A DNA stretch of 64,000 nucleotides, taken from contig CBDFHH010000004.1 of NCBI GenBank assembly GCA_965247665.1, positions 186,001 through 250,000 on the forward strand. Reading direction: 5' to 3'. This stretch comes from CAUZWH01 sp965247665 (GTDB lineage: Bacteria; Pseudomonadota; Alphaproteobacteria; SHVV01). This document shows positions 34,995 through 42,981 of this stretch, in pieces. The notes below the pieces were generated by a model. It worked only from the letters and a program-made list of their open reading frames with translations, searched no databases and was not told the origin of the DNA. Each line of letters starts with the position of its first letter. Position 1 is the stretch's first letter. Both the position numbers and the translations under genes were made by a program.

Positions 34995-35923
34995 TGCGGC
35001 CCGCATCGGCTAGCGAATCCTTTGCGCCGTGGCTCAGCACCACGGTGTTTGCCTATGCGTTGCTGATCGTCGCCACCCTCGCCTGGTCCGGCAACATCGT
35101 CCTGGTGCGGGCGATCCATGAAGACGTCCCGCCGATCGGCCTGATGTTTTGGCGTACCCTGTTCACGATCCTGATCCTCTTACCGATGTTCCTGTCGCGC
35201 CGCGACCAATTGCCGCTGTTGTTGGCACAGTGGCGTTTGATTGCCGCGCTCGGCGTGCTGCAATTCGTCGGCGGTCAGGGGCTGCTTTACGTCGCGTTGC
35301 AGACCACCACCGCCGTAAATGTGGGGTTGCTCAACGCTACGGAACCGGCGCTTACCGCGATCGTCGCCGGGCTGCTGCTGGTCGAGCGCATCAACCGCTG
35401 GCAGTGGTTCGGGATCGTGCTCACGCTGATCGGCGTCGCCACGATCGTGCTCAAGGGCAATGTCGGTGCGCTGATTGGGCTGGAGCTGGCGGCCGGCGAT
35501 CTCATCGTGCAGGGCGCGATGCTGAGTTGGGCGCTTTACACGGTCCTGTTCCGTCGCCTCGCGCCGGGGATTCACCCGTTCGTGCTGCTGTTCGCGATGT
35601 CGATCGCGGCTTTGCCGGTGCTGGCGCCGTTCTACGCCGTCGAGATGTTGGTGCTGGAGCGCTATGTCGAGCCCAACGCGCAAACCGGCATCGTCATCGC
35701 CTACCTCATATTCTTCGGTACGATTGTCGGCGTGGCCTTCTCCAACATGGCGATCGCCCGCATCGGGCCGTCGCGCGCGAGCAGTTTCACCAACCTGATT
35801 CCTGTGTTCACCGCCGGGCTCGGGGTGGTTCTGCTCGACGAGGCGTTTCTCGGCTACCACCTTGTCGGAACGGTGCTGGTGTTCGCCGGCGTTGCCATCG
35901 TCAACCGGCTGCGTCATCGTTGA
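34991..35923 (+). CDS. EamA/DMT-family transporter (coupled second copy)
   Basis: A 310-residue DMT transporter; LAWSGNIVLVRAIHEDVPPIGLMFWRTLF and LQTTTAVNVGLLNATEPALTAIVAGLLLVERI match its upstream partner position by position. Translation starts inside the stop of the partner (ATGA), so the two are made together. Helices span almost the entire protein. Direction and ligand unknown; the family commonly exports amino acids or related metabolites. Confidence 0.88.
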   Translation: MMRPASASESFAPWLSTTVFAYALLIVATLAWSGNIVLVRAIHEDVPPIGLMFWRTLFTILILLPMFLSRRDQLPLLLAQWRLIAALGVLQFVGGQGLLYVALQTTTAVNVGLLNATEPALTAIVAGLLLVERINRWQWFGIVLTLIGVATIVLKGNVGALIGLELAAGDLIVQGAMLSWALYTVLFRRLAPGIHPFVLLFAMSIAALPVLAPFYAVEMLVLERYVEPNAQTGIVIAYLIFFGTIVGVAFSNMAIARIGPSRASSFTNLIPVFTAGLGVVLLDEAFLGYHLVGTVLVFAGVAIVNRLRHR

Positions 35924-35944
35924 CGCCAGCATAAGGAGACCGAC

Positions 35945-36355
35945 GTGATCACCAAGGGCATCAAGCAACTGTGCGGGGCGGCTGAGGCCGAGATCGAAAC
36001 ACTGACCGCCGAAGAAGCGCTGGGATTGCAGGGGAATGACGATGTGACCCTGGTCGATATCCGCGACATCCGCGAACTGTGGCGCGAGGGCGTGATTCCC
36101 GGCGCCGTGCATGCGCCGCGTGGCATGCTCGAATTCTGGGTCGATCCCGAAAGCCCCTACCACCGCGGCGTGTTCGCCAGCGGCAAGAAGTTCGTGTTCT
36201 TTTGCGCCGGCGGGCTGCGCTCGGCCCTGGCTACCCAGGCGGTGCAGAATATGGGTCTCAACCCGGTCGCCCACATCGCCGGCGGCTACGCCGCCTGGAA
36301 AGAAGCCGGTGGACCGACCGAGGCCAGGGAACCAAAGCTGCCGGAAGCGACCTGA
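35945..36355 (+). CDS. Rhodanese-domain protein
   Basis: A 136-residue single-domain rhodanese with the active-site Cys in VFFCAGGLRS and the usual DIRDIRELWREGVIPGAVHAPRGMLEFW motif. It transfers sulfane sulfur to an acceptor such as cyanide or thiols. The GTG start at 35945 is supported by AAGGAG eight bases before. It lies 21 bases after the DMT pair and is probably on the same transcript. Confidence 0.9.
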   Translation: MITKGIKQLCGAAEAEIETLTAEEALGLQGNDDVTLVDIRDIRELWREGVIPGAVHAPRGMLEFWVDPESPYHRGVFASGKKFVFFCAGGLRSALATQAVQNMGLNPVAHIAGGYAAWKEAGGPTEAREPKLPEAT

Positions 36356-36422
36356 CGCGCCAACAGCGGCCGGCGCCGATGGTGCCGGCCGAACTCTATC
36401 AGACGTAGGAGGGGAGCGCGGG

Positions 36423-36860
36423 TTGGCCGAACATCTCCACCACGTCCACATCTTCGCTCGCGACCTCGACGTCAGCGTCGCCTGGTATCGCGATATGCTC
36501 GGCGCCGAAGTCGCTTACGACGGCGAACTCGGCGGTGCCCGCAACGTGTTCATGCGGGTCGGCGCGGGCCGCCTGCACCTCTATGACCAGCGGTCGCGCG
36601 GGTCTGGCAAGAACGCCGTGCACCATGTCGGCATCCGTACCGACAACCTCGCCGCCCTGGTCGCGCGCTTGCGCGCGGCCGGCCATGCCAAGTGCGGCGA
36701 GATCCGCGACTTTGGGTGGTGGAAGTACTTCATGTGCGCGGCACCTGACAGCGTGCTGCTCGAGCTGTTCGAGGTCGACTCCGCTCGCGCGCCAGACGAC
36801 CTCGCCGACTATTTTCGACCGCCCAGCCAAGCCGTTGACGCGCCCGGTCCGGGCGCATAA
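36423..36860 (+). CDS. VOC-superfamily (glyoxalase/bleomycin-resistance-like) protein
   Basis: A 145-residue single VOC protein: LHHVHIFARDLDVSVAWYRDMLGAEVAYD in the first module and AVHHVGIRTDNLAALVARLRAAG, LLELFEVD in the second. Metal ligands would be the His of HHVHIF, the Glu of LLELFE and others. No ATG fits; the best start is TTG 36423, preceded by AGGAGGGG. It could act as a small ring-cleaving dioxygenase, isomerase or glyoxalase; this cannot be decided from sequence. Confidence 0.85.
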   Translation: MAEHLHHVHIFARDLDVSVAWYRDMLGAEVAYDGELGGARNVFMRVGAGRLHLYDQRSRGSGKNAVHHVGIRTDNLAALVARLRAAGHAKCGEIRDFGWWKYFMCAAPDSVLLELFEVDSARAPDDLADYFRPPSQAVDAPGPGA

Positions 36861-36869
36861 ACCCTGCGC

Positions 36870-38045
36870 ATGAAGGAATTCGCTGCCGCGCTCCCGCACC
36901 GCCGCGCCATTGCCGACCTGCCCGGCTCTAAAATTCGCGAGATCGCGTCGCTCGGCATGAATTCGGGGATCGCCGACATCATCCCGCTCTGGTTCGGCGA
37001 GCCCGACCTGCCGACGCCTGATTTCATCAACCAGGCGGCGACCCGCGCGCTGGCCGAGGGCTACACCTTCTACACGCTCAACCGGGGTATCCCCGAGCTG
37101 CGCGAAGCGATCGCCAACTACATGAGCGGGCTGCACGGTCAGTCCTTTGTCAGCGAGCGCATCACGGTGACGGCGTCAGCGATGAACGCCATCGCCGTTC
37201 TCATGCAAACGCTGATCGATCGCGGCGACAATGCCGTGCTCACCGCGCCCTTGTGGCCGAACATAGCGGCTTGCGTCGGCATCATGGAGGGCGAACCGCG
37301 TCAAGTCGCCTTGATCGAAAGCGAATCCGGCTGGCGGCTTGATCTCGACCGCCTGTTCGATGCGATCGATGAGCGCACCCGGCTCGTCTTCGTCAACTCA
37401 CCGAGCAATCCCGTCGGTTGGATGATGTCGGCCGATGATCAACGCGCGGTGCTCGAATTCTGCCGTAAGCGGGGCATCTGGATCGTTGCCGACGAGGTCT
37501 ATGATCGCATCGTCTACGACCGCGCCTACGCTCCTTCGTTTCTCGACGTCGGCGAGCCCGAGGACTTGATCCTGCGGCTCAACAGCTTCTCGAAGTCCTG
37601 GTGTATGACCGGCTGGCGTTTGGGTTGGATCACGGCGCCGGCAGCGTTCGGCCCGGTGCTTGAGAAGATGAACGAATTCAATGTCGCCAGCGCGGCCAGC
37701 ATGACGCAGCATGCCGGTATTGTCGCTTTGCGTGACGGCGAGGACTTCGTTCGCGAAACGGTCGCACGCTACGGCCGCGCGCGCGATCTGGTGTTCCAGC
37801 GGCTTGCCGGCATGCCGCGAGTACGGCTGGCCCGCCCCGAAGCCGCATTTTACGCTTTCTTCGCGGTCGATGGCATGGACGACAGCCTTGCCTTCGCCAA
37901 ACGACTGCTCACCGACACCAAGGTCGGGCTGGCGCCGGGGGCGGCCTTCGGTCCCGGCGGCGAGGGTCACCTGAGGTTGTGCTATGCGGCGACGTTGCAA
38001 ACGCTCTCCGAGGCCATGGATCGCCTCGAGCCGGCGCTATCGTGA
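36870..38045 (+). CDS. PLP-dependent aminotransferase, class I/II
   Basis: A 391-residue fold-type I aminotransferase. The Schiff-base lysine is K242 in SFSKSWCMTGWRLGW; NSPSNPVGW, DEVYDRIVYD and the C-terminal HLRLCYA with the carboxylate-binding Arg are all present. It resembles aspartate/aromatic aminotransferase subgroup Ib. It starts ten bases after the VOC gene stop, so the two are likely co-transcribed. Substrate unknown. Confidence 0.9.
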   Translation: MKEFAAALPHRRAIADLPGSKIREIASLGMNSGIADIIPLWFGEPDLPTPDFINQAATRALAEGYTFYTLNRGIPELREAIANYMSGLHGQSFVSERITVTASAMNAIAVLMQTLIDRGDNAVLTAPLWPNIAACVGIMEGEPRQVALIESESGWRLDLDRLFDAIDERTRLVFVNSPSNPVGWMMSADDQRAVLEFCRKRGIWIVADEVYDRIVYDRAYAPSFLDVGEPEDLILRLNSFSKSWCMTGWRLGWITAPAAFGPVLEKMNEFNVASAASMTQHAGIVALRDGEDFVRETVARYGRARDLVFQRLAGMPRVRLARPEAAFYAFFAVDGMDDSLAFAKRLLTDTKVGLAPGAAFGPGGEGHLRLCYAATLQTLSEAMDRLEPALS

Positions 38046-38125
38046 GTGTGATACGAACGTTCATTCGATTTAACACGATCTACGGCCGTACCACGATCGG
38101 CATCGGCAAGGACCGCTCGGTGGGA

Positions 38126-39538
38126 TCAGGTTTCGCCGTCATTGTAGGGGCGTGTCCACAGCGCGATCGGCTCGCTGCGCCCGCGGATCGGTTGCGGGCG
38201 GCCCGTGGCATAGCCGGCCACCAACGCTCCGGCGTCGGCGGGAGCTTCGCTGCGGGCGGCACCGACGAGCGCGTCGCTGAGGGCGATCTGTACACCGAGT
38301 TCGCGCGTCATCGCTTCGAGTCGGCTGGCGACGTTGACCGCGTCGCCGAGCACCGCGAACTCGAGCCGGCGTTCGGAACCGATATCCCCGAGCACCACCT
38401 CGCCATAGTGAGCGCCGATCGATAGCCGCACTTCGGCCGCGCCGACGCCGCGGCGCTCGCGATTCCAATCGTCGATCGACGCCGCCATGGCGTTGGCACA
38501 TGCGATTGCGTTGGCAGCATCGCGTTCGCCCGTGAGCGGCGTGCCGAATGTCGCCATGACGCCGTCGCCGAGGAACTTGTCGAGGGTACCCCCGTGGTCG
38601 AACACGCAACGTTCGAGCCGAGCATGGAACTCGCGCAGAAAGCCGACCACCTCGGCCGGTGACTGGTCTTCGGCAGCTTGGGTGAAGCCGACGATGTCGG
38701 CGAACAGGATCGTCACCGGCTGCGCCCGCACCGCACCGAGCGGATTGTCCTGCACGGCCAGTTGATCGACCAAGCCCGGTGGGAAGTAACGCGCGAGGTT
38801 GGCGCGCTCGCGCGATGCCTCCGCTTGCTTGATCAGCAGCCGGTTCGAGCGGCGGCCGGCTAAGGCCAGGGTCCCGGCGACGATCATGAACACCACGACC
38901 TCCTCGATGCGGTTGTCGATATTTACCGCGTTGGGGTCGAGGAACTCGAGCATCAGCGGGTGATCTGCGAGCGTCTTCTTGATCGCGTCGGAAAGTTCCG
39001 GCGCCGTGGCCGGTTCGCTGATCACCCAAACCATCGCGCCGATCCACAACAGCATCGTCCCGCACCCCACCGCAAACAGTGTGCGCCAGGAATAGGCAAG
39101 TGCCGCCGCCCCGAGCAGCGCGAAGAAATAGATGAAATTACCGAAGTGGTATTGCATCGGCAGCGGCCACACGAAGTCGATGAACGGGTTGGGAACCATG
39201 AGCGCGAAGGTCAGCAGCGCTAGATCGCAGAAAATCAACCCAAGTTCGATGCCCGAGCGCCCAACCCGCCCGGCCTTGAGCTGGGCCCAACCGATCAGAG
39301 CAAAACCCAGCAGCAGTGCCTCGTAGTAGAGGACGAGCCAAGTTGGATCCAGCACCACGAGCAGGACCGCAATGATGGCGAGGGCAACGAAGCGGGCTCG
39401 CACGCTCAGACGCAATCCCTCGCGCTTGTCGGCGGCCAGCGCCTCCATCAGTTTGGCATTGGCTTGCCCATCGGCTGCGGCATCGGGCGTGCGCGGAGCG
39501 GGGCCGTCCAGGGTCATCGATGTCATCGGCGTCTCCAT
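38126..39538 (-). CDS. Membrane-anchored class III adenylate/guanylate cyclase
   Basis: 470 residues. A polar N-terminus (1-45), about six membrane helices (46-250), and a C-terminal class III cyclase domain (about 270-455). Catalytic residues are visible: metal-binding Asp in FADIVGF and KFLGDGVMATFG, and the purine/transition-state region in EFAVLGDAVNVASRLE. The pattern suits a bacterial adenylate cyclase making cAMP. Start ATG 39538 gives METPMTSM. Convergent with the aminotransferase, 80 bases apart. Confidence 0.92.
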   Translation of the reverse strand: METPMTSMTLDGPAPRTPDAAADGQANAKLMEALAADKREGLRLSVRARFVALAIIAVLLVVLDPTWLVLYYEALLLGFALIGWAQLKAGRVGRSGIELGLIFCDLALLTFALMVPNPFIDFVWPLPMQYHFGNFIYFFALLGAAALAYSWRTLFAVGCGTMLLWIGAMVWVISEPATAPELSDAIKKTLADHPLMLEFLDPNAVNIDNRIEEVVVFMIVAGTLALAGRRSNRLLIKQAEASRERANLARYFPPGLVDQLAVQDNPLGAVRAQPVTILFADIVGFTQAAEDQSPAEVVGFLREFHARLERCVFDHGGTLDKFLGDGVMATFGTPLTGERDAANAIACANAMAASIDDWNRERRGVGAAEVRLSIGAHYGEVVLGDIGSERRLEFAVLGDAVNVASRLEAMTRELGVQIALSDALVGAARSEAPADAGALVAGYATGRPQPIRGRSEPIALWTRPYNDGET

Positions 39539-39651
39539 TGCTGGTTCGACATCGCCTTAACGGCTACGGTCTGGCATCCGGCAAAATACGCGTCTCCGTT
39601 GGCGTCGTAGTTGGTACAAGAGACTTAATTTGTAACTGGGGAGATTGGCAA

Positions 39652-40608
39652 ATGCTCGGGATCACGCTCTATCCGGGCGGCATCAGCTATGCCGACGTCG
39701 CGGAGATCGCCCGACATGCGGAAGATGGCGGCTTCGATGGTATCTATTTCGTCGAGCGCATCGGCCACAACGATGCCCTGGCGGCGGCGCAGGTCGCGGC
39801 GACAGCGACCACCGCGCTCACCGTCGGCACCAATATCGTCAACGGCTACATGCGCATCCCGAGCCACCTTGCGGCCCAGGCGATGGCAGTCGACGAAATC
39901 AGTGACGGCCGCCTCGTGCTCGGTATCGGCGCCAGCCACAGCGGCCGCGTCAAAGCGCTCGGCCTGACCTGGCGGCCTGCGGTCGAATATTTGTCGGATA
40001 CGACGCGCGTGCTGCGCGCCGCGTTCGCCGGCGCGGCCCGGGACGGTTCGTCGCTCGGCCGCAACGCTCGGCACCCGATCCCGATCCATTGGGCCGCGGT
40101 CGCGACCGAATCGATCGTAGCGGCGGGCGCCGAGGCCGACGGGCTGATGAAGTTCCTTGCGCCGCTGCCGCGCATCGCCGAAGCGCGACGGATCTTCGAG
40201 GATGCCGTGCGCGATGCCGGCGCGTCTCCCGGGAGCAAGCCGGTGTCGCTGTTGACGCCGGTGTTCTTGTCGGACGATCGCGCCGCTGCCTACGATGCGG
40301 CGCGGAGCTATCTCGCCTTCTACGCCGCGATGCCGCTCTACAAGAAAATATTCGCGGCATCCGGTTTCGATGCGGAAGTCGCGGCGATTCGCGCCGAGGA
40401 TCCGACCGATCTCGGGGCTATCGCCGGCCACCTCAGCGAGGCGATGCTGGATGCCATTCTCGTTGTGGGGTCGGCGAGCCGCTGCCGTGAACGCTTGGCC
40501 GAGTTTGCCGAAGCCGGCATCGATGATCCCCTGCTGTCGCCGCAGGCGGTCGGTGGCAGTGTCCGCGACGCCGCGACGGCATTGGTCTCGGCATTCGGGA
40601 GGAGTTGA
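39652..40608 (+). CDS. LLM-class (luciferase-like) oxidoreductase, probable F420 enzyme
   Basis: A 318-residue TIM-barrel luciferase-like protein: LGITLYPGGISYADVAEIARHAEDGGFDGIYFVER, ALTVGTNIVNGYMRIPSHLAAQAMAVDEISDGRLVLGIGASH and PIHWAAVATESIVAAGAEADG. Family members use F420H2 or FMN. Because a complete F420 pathway lies 8-14 kb downstream, F420 dependence is plausible; not proven. ATG 39652 has GGGGAG upstream; the frame above it is not family-like. It is next to a NicX/M29-like gene on the same strand. Confidence 0.88.
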   Translation: MLGITLYPGGISYADVAEIARHAEDGGFDGIYFVERIGHNDALAAAQVAATATTALTVGTNIVNGYMRIPSHLAAQAMAVDEISDGRLVLGIGASHSGRVKALGLTWRPAVEYLSDTTRVLRAAFAGAARDGSSLGRNARHPIPIHWAAVATESIVAAGAEADGLMKFLAPLPRIAEARRIFEDAVRDAGASPGSKPVSLLTPVFLSDDRAAAYDAARSYLAFYAAMPLYKKIFAASGFDAEVAAIRAEDPTDLGAIAGHLSEAMLDAILVVGSASRCRERLAEFAEAGIDDPLLSPQAVGGSVRDAATALVSAFGRS

Positions 40609-40726
40609 GCCGCGCGCCGCGTAAGCTCGCGCAACGTGCGAGACGGTTGGGTTGGGCGCGAGCACCAATCGTCGTCGCCCCTTGAATTTGCTATGCTTGC
40701 GCCCGGCTGAAACAGGAGGACTGATC

Positions 40727-41767
40727 ATGGTGGCGTCGAGCATTGGCCCGGAACTGGCGCGGGCGGCGGACATACTGGTTGGCGACTATTGCGCCGTGAA
40801 GGCCAAGGAAGCCGTTTTGATCACGGCGGACACGGCTTCCGACATGGCCGTGATCGAGGCGGTGATGAACGCGGCGGACTCGCTTGACGCCAAACCCGTT
40901 GTCAACATCATCCCGCCGCTGCCGTTTCAGGGCGGCCTGTCCAACCCCTACATCCCCGAACCCCTGGCGGCGGCGATCGGCAATTGCGACGTGTGGATCG
41001 ACTTCACGTTCCCCAACATGGCTGGTTCGGATCCATTCGAAGCGGCGATGCACGCCCAGCGCACGCGCTACGTGATGGGCGGGGATGCCGGTACCGACGG
41101 GCTGATCCGCATGTTCGGCAAAGTCGATCTCGACAAGCTGCACGATGTTCACAAGGCCTTCATAGAACTCACCAACAGGTCGGTCGGCAAGGAATGTCAT
41201 ATCGAGAACGACAAGGGCACCGACGTCACCTTCGAACTGGTCGAGCTGCCCTTCCCGAAGCCGCGCCGCGCCAACAAGCCGGGTCTCTACACCGTCCCGG
41301 GTGCGGTCGGTCTGTGGCCGAATCCGGATTCAGTGCGCGGCACGATTGTCATTGATGGCGCCTTCCACGAGTACTACGCCACCATGCCGATCCCGCTAAC
41401 GCTCAAGATAGATGGCCGGATCCAGAGTATCTCCGGCGGCGGCAGCGAGCAGAAGGTGATGGACCGGGCGCTCAGGCGCGCGGCCGGCGGCGATTACGGC
41501 AAGGTGATCCACTTTACCTGCGGCATCCAACCGGCGGCGCGTTATACCGGCAGGTCGTTCATCGAGGACCAGCGGGTGACCGGCAATAATGCGGTCGGTC
41601 TCGGCACGCCCTTCTGGGAAGATGATGGCGGCGAGAACCACCCCGATGCGGTCGTGTCGATGCAATCGGTGTGGATCGACGGCCGGCAGATCGTTAACAA
41701 CGGCGCCATCGTCGGACCCGCCAAGCTCAAGCGTCTCGCCGACAAGTTGCAGCCGCTCTACAACTAG
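40727..41767 (+). CDS. M29 aminopeptidase / 2,5-dihydroxypyridine dioxygenase (NicX)-like protein, copy 1
   Basis: 346 residues with the fold of leucyl aminopeptidase T (M29) and of the non-heme iron ring-cleaving enzyme NicX. Conserved His in VIHFTCGIQPAARY and the His-x-Asp of ENHPDAV correspond in spacing to metal ligands of both families, so the motif alone does not separate peptidase from dioxygenase. VPGAVGLWPNPDSVRGTIVIDGAF is typical of the group. Start ATG 40727 follows AGGAGG. A paralogue lies at 54667, and TAXI-TRAP genes follow downstream. Confidence 0.82.
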   Translation: MVASSIGPELARAADILVGDYCAVKAKEAVLITADTASDMAVIEAVMNAADSLDAKPVVNIIPPLPFQGGLSNPYIPEPLAAAIGNCDVWIDFTFPNMAGSDPFEAAMHAQRTRYVMGGDAGTDGLIRMFGKVDLDKLHDVHKAFIELTNRSVGKECHIENDKGTDVTFELVELPFPKPRRANKPGLYTVPGAVGLWPNPDSVRGTIVIDGAFHEYYATMPIPLTLKIDGRIQSISGGGSEQKVMDRALRRAAGGDYGKVIHFTCGIQPAARYTGRSFIEDQRVTGNNAVGLGTPFWEDDGGENHPDAVVSMQSVWIDGRQIVNNGAIVGPAKLKRLADKLQPLYN

Positions 41768-41828
41768 GGTCCCTCCCGTCGCGCGAACCGCTAGGGCGGC
41801 CTCGGCTTGGTCGCGGTTTGCCCCGCTG

Positions 41829-41842
41829 CTAACCTAGCTTAG
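41829..41842. promoter_or_regulatory. Imperfect palindrome upstream of the TAXI binding protein
   Basis: CTAACCTAGCTTAG is symmetric in 12 of 14 positions and sits 50 bases ahead of the ATG at 41892, in otherwise GC-rich DNA. It may be part of a promoter or an operator. No protein can be named. Confidence 0.3.
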
Positions 41843-41891
41843 ACGGCTCGGCGCGTCTGCGCGCCAGCGCAACCATGAGAGAGGATGACCG

Positions 41892-42908
41892 ATGAAACGA
41901 TTCGCAGCAGCACTGGTGTGTGCCGTTTTTGCCATCGTCGCTACGCCGCAGGCGTACGCCGCGATGGACGACATGGAGCCTTTCAAGGTCACGACGACCG
42001 GCATCGGTGCCAAGGGCTCTTTCAAAGCCATCGTTGAAGCTTTCCACGCCATCTACCGGAATGCCTATCCCGGCACCGCTGCAACGGTGAAACCATCGTC
42101 GGTTGCCGGCGGCATGGTCGATGTCGCCAACGGCAAGTCCGACGTCCATTTCTCTATCACCACGATCGACTACGAGTACGGCATCAACGGTCAGGCGCCG
42201 TTTCAGTCGAAGGTGCCGAACGGTGCGCTGCTGCATATGTTCACGCTGATGGACAATCTCGACATGTACTATCTGGCGCGCAAAGCGTGGGCCGATTCCA
42301 ACGGTATCAAGACACTGGCCGATGTCGCCCGGGCCAAGCCCAAGATGAACCTCGGCATGAACCGCAAGGGCGTGCTGGTCACCAACGTCACTATCGCCGA
42401 CATTTTCGAGGAATACGGCTTTGCGCCCGAGGACGTCCTCAGCTGGGGCGGCAACATCGCCTACAACGCATCACGCGCCAGCCTCCAGGATTTGCGTGAC
42501 GGCAAGACCGATCTGATGATCGAGTTCGGCATTCAGCCCGACGCCCGCATCGTCGATATCTCAAAGACCCGCGATCTGGTGTGGCTCAGCCCCGATCGCG
42601 GCGTTCTCGACGCGGTCGCGGCGCGTCGCGACATGCAGATCGTCCAGATCCCGGGCGAGCACTACGACTTCCTCGCCGACGATGTGACCACCCTGCGCAC
42701 CGGCGCTACGGTGGCCGCAGGCAAGCATGTGTCCGAAGAGTCAGTCTACAAAATGGTGAGGGCTGTCGCCGAGAACATGGACCGGGTCCACGCCATTCAC
42801 TCGGCGTTCAAGACCTTCTCCAAGGAGACCATGCTCGCCAAGCCCAAGGCGATGGACTATCACCCGGGTGCGGCGAGGTACTACCGCGAGCGCGGTTGGC
42901 TCAACTAA
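41892..42908 (+). CDS. TAXI-family TRAP transporter solute-binding protein
   Basis: A 338-residue periplasmic protein with Sec signal (MKRFAAALVCAVFAIVATPQAYA, cleavage about residue 23). TAXI features: FKAIVEAFHAIYRNAYPGTAATVKPSSVAGGMVDVANGKSDVHFSI and VLSWGGNIAYNASRASLQDLRDGKTDLMIEFG. It captures a carboxylate, amino acid or aromatic acid for the fused permease downstream. GAGAGGATG lies ahead of the ATG. Confidence 0.9.
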   Translation: MKRFAAALVCAVFAIVATPQAYAAMDDMEPFKVTTTGIGAKGSFKAIVEAFHAIYRNAYPGTAATVKPSSVAGGMVDVANGKSDVHFSITTIDYEYGINGQAPFQSKVPNGALLHMFTLMDNLDMYYLARKAWADSNGIKTLADVARAKPKMNLGMNRKGVLVTNVTIADIFEEYGFAPEDVLSWGGNIAYNASRASLQDLRDGKTDLMIEFGIQPDARIVDISKTRDLVWLSPDRGVLDAVAARRDMQIVQIPGEHYDFLADDVTTLRTGATVAAGKHVSEESVYKMVRAVAENMDRVHAIHSAFKTFSKETMLAKPKAMDYHPGAARYYRERGWLN

Positions 42909-42981
42909 AACGCGGATAGACGGCGGGAAATTGGATCGCGGGAGCGATCCCGCGAACCACTCCATTCGCGGTTAGTCCGAC

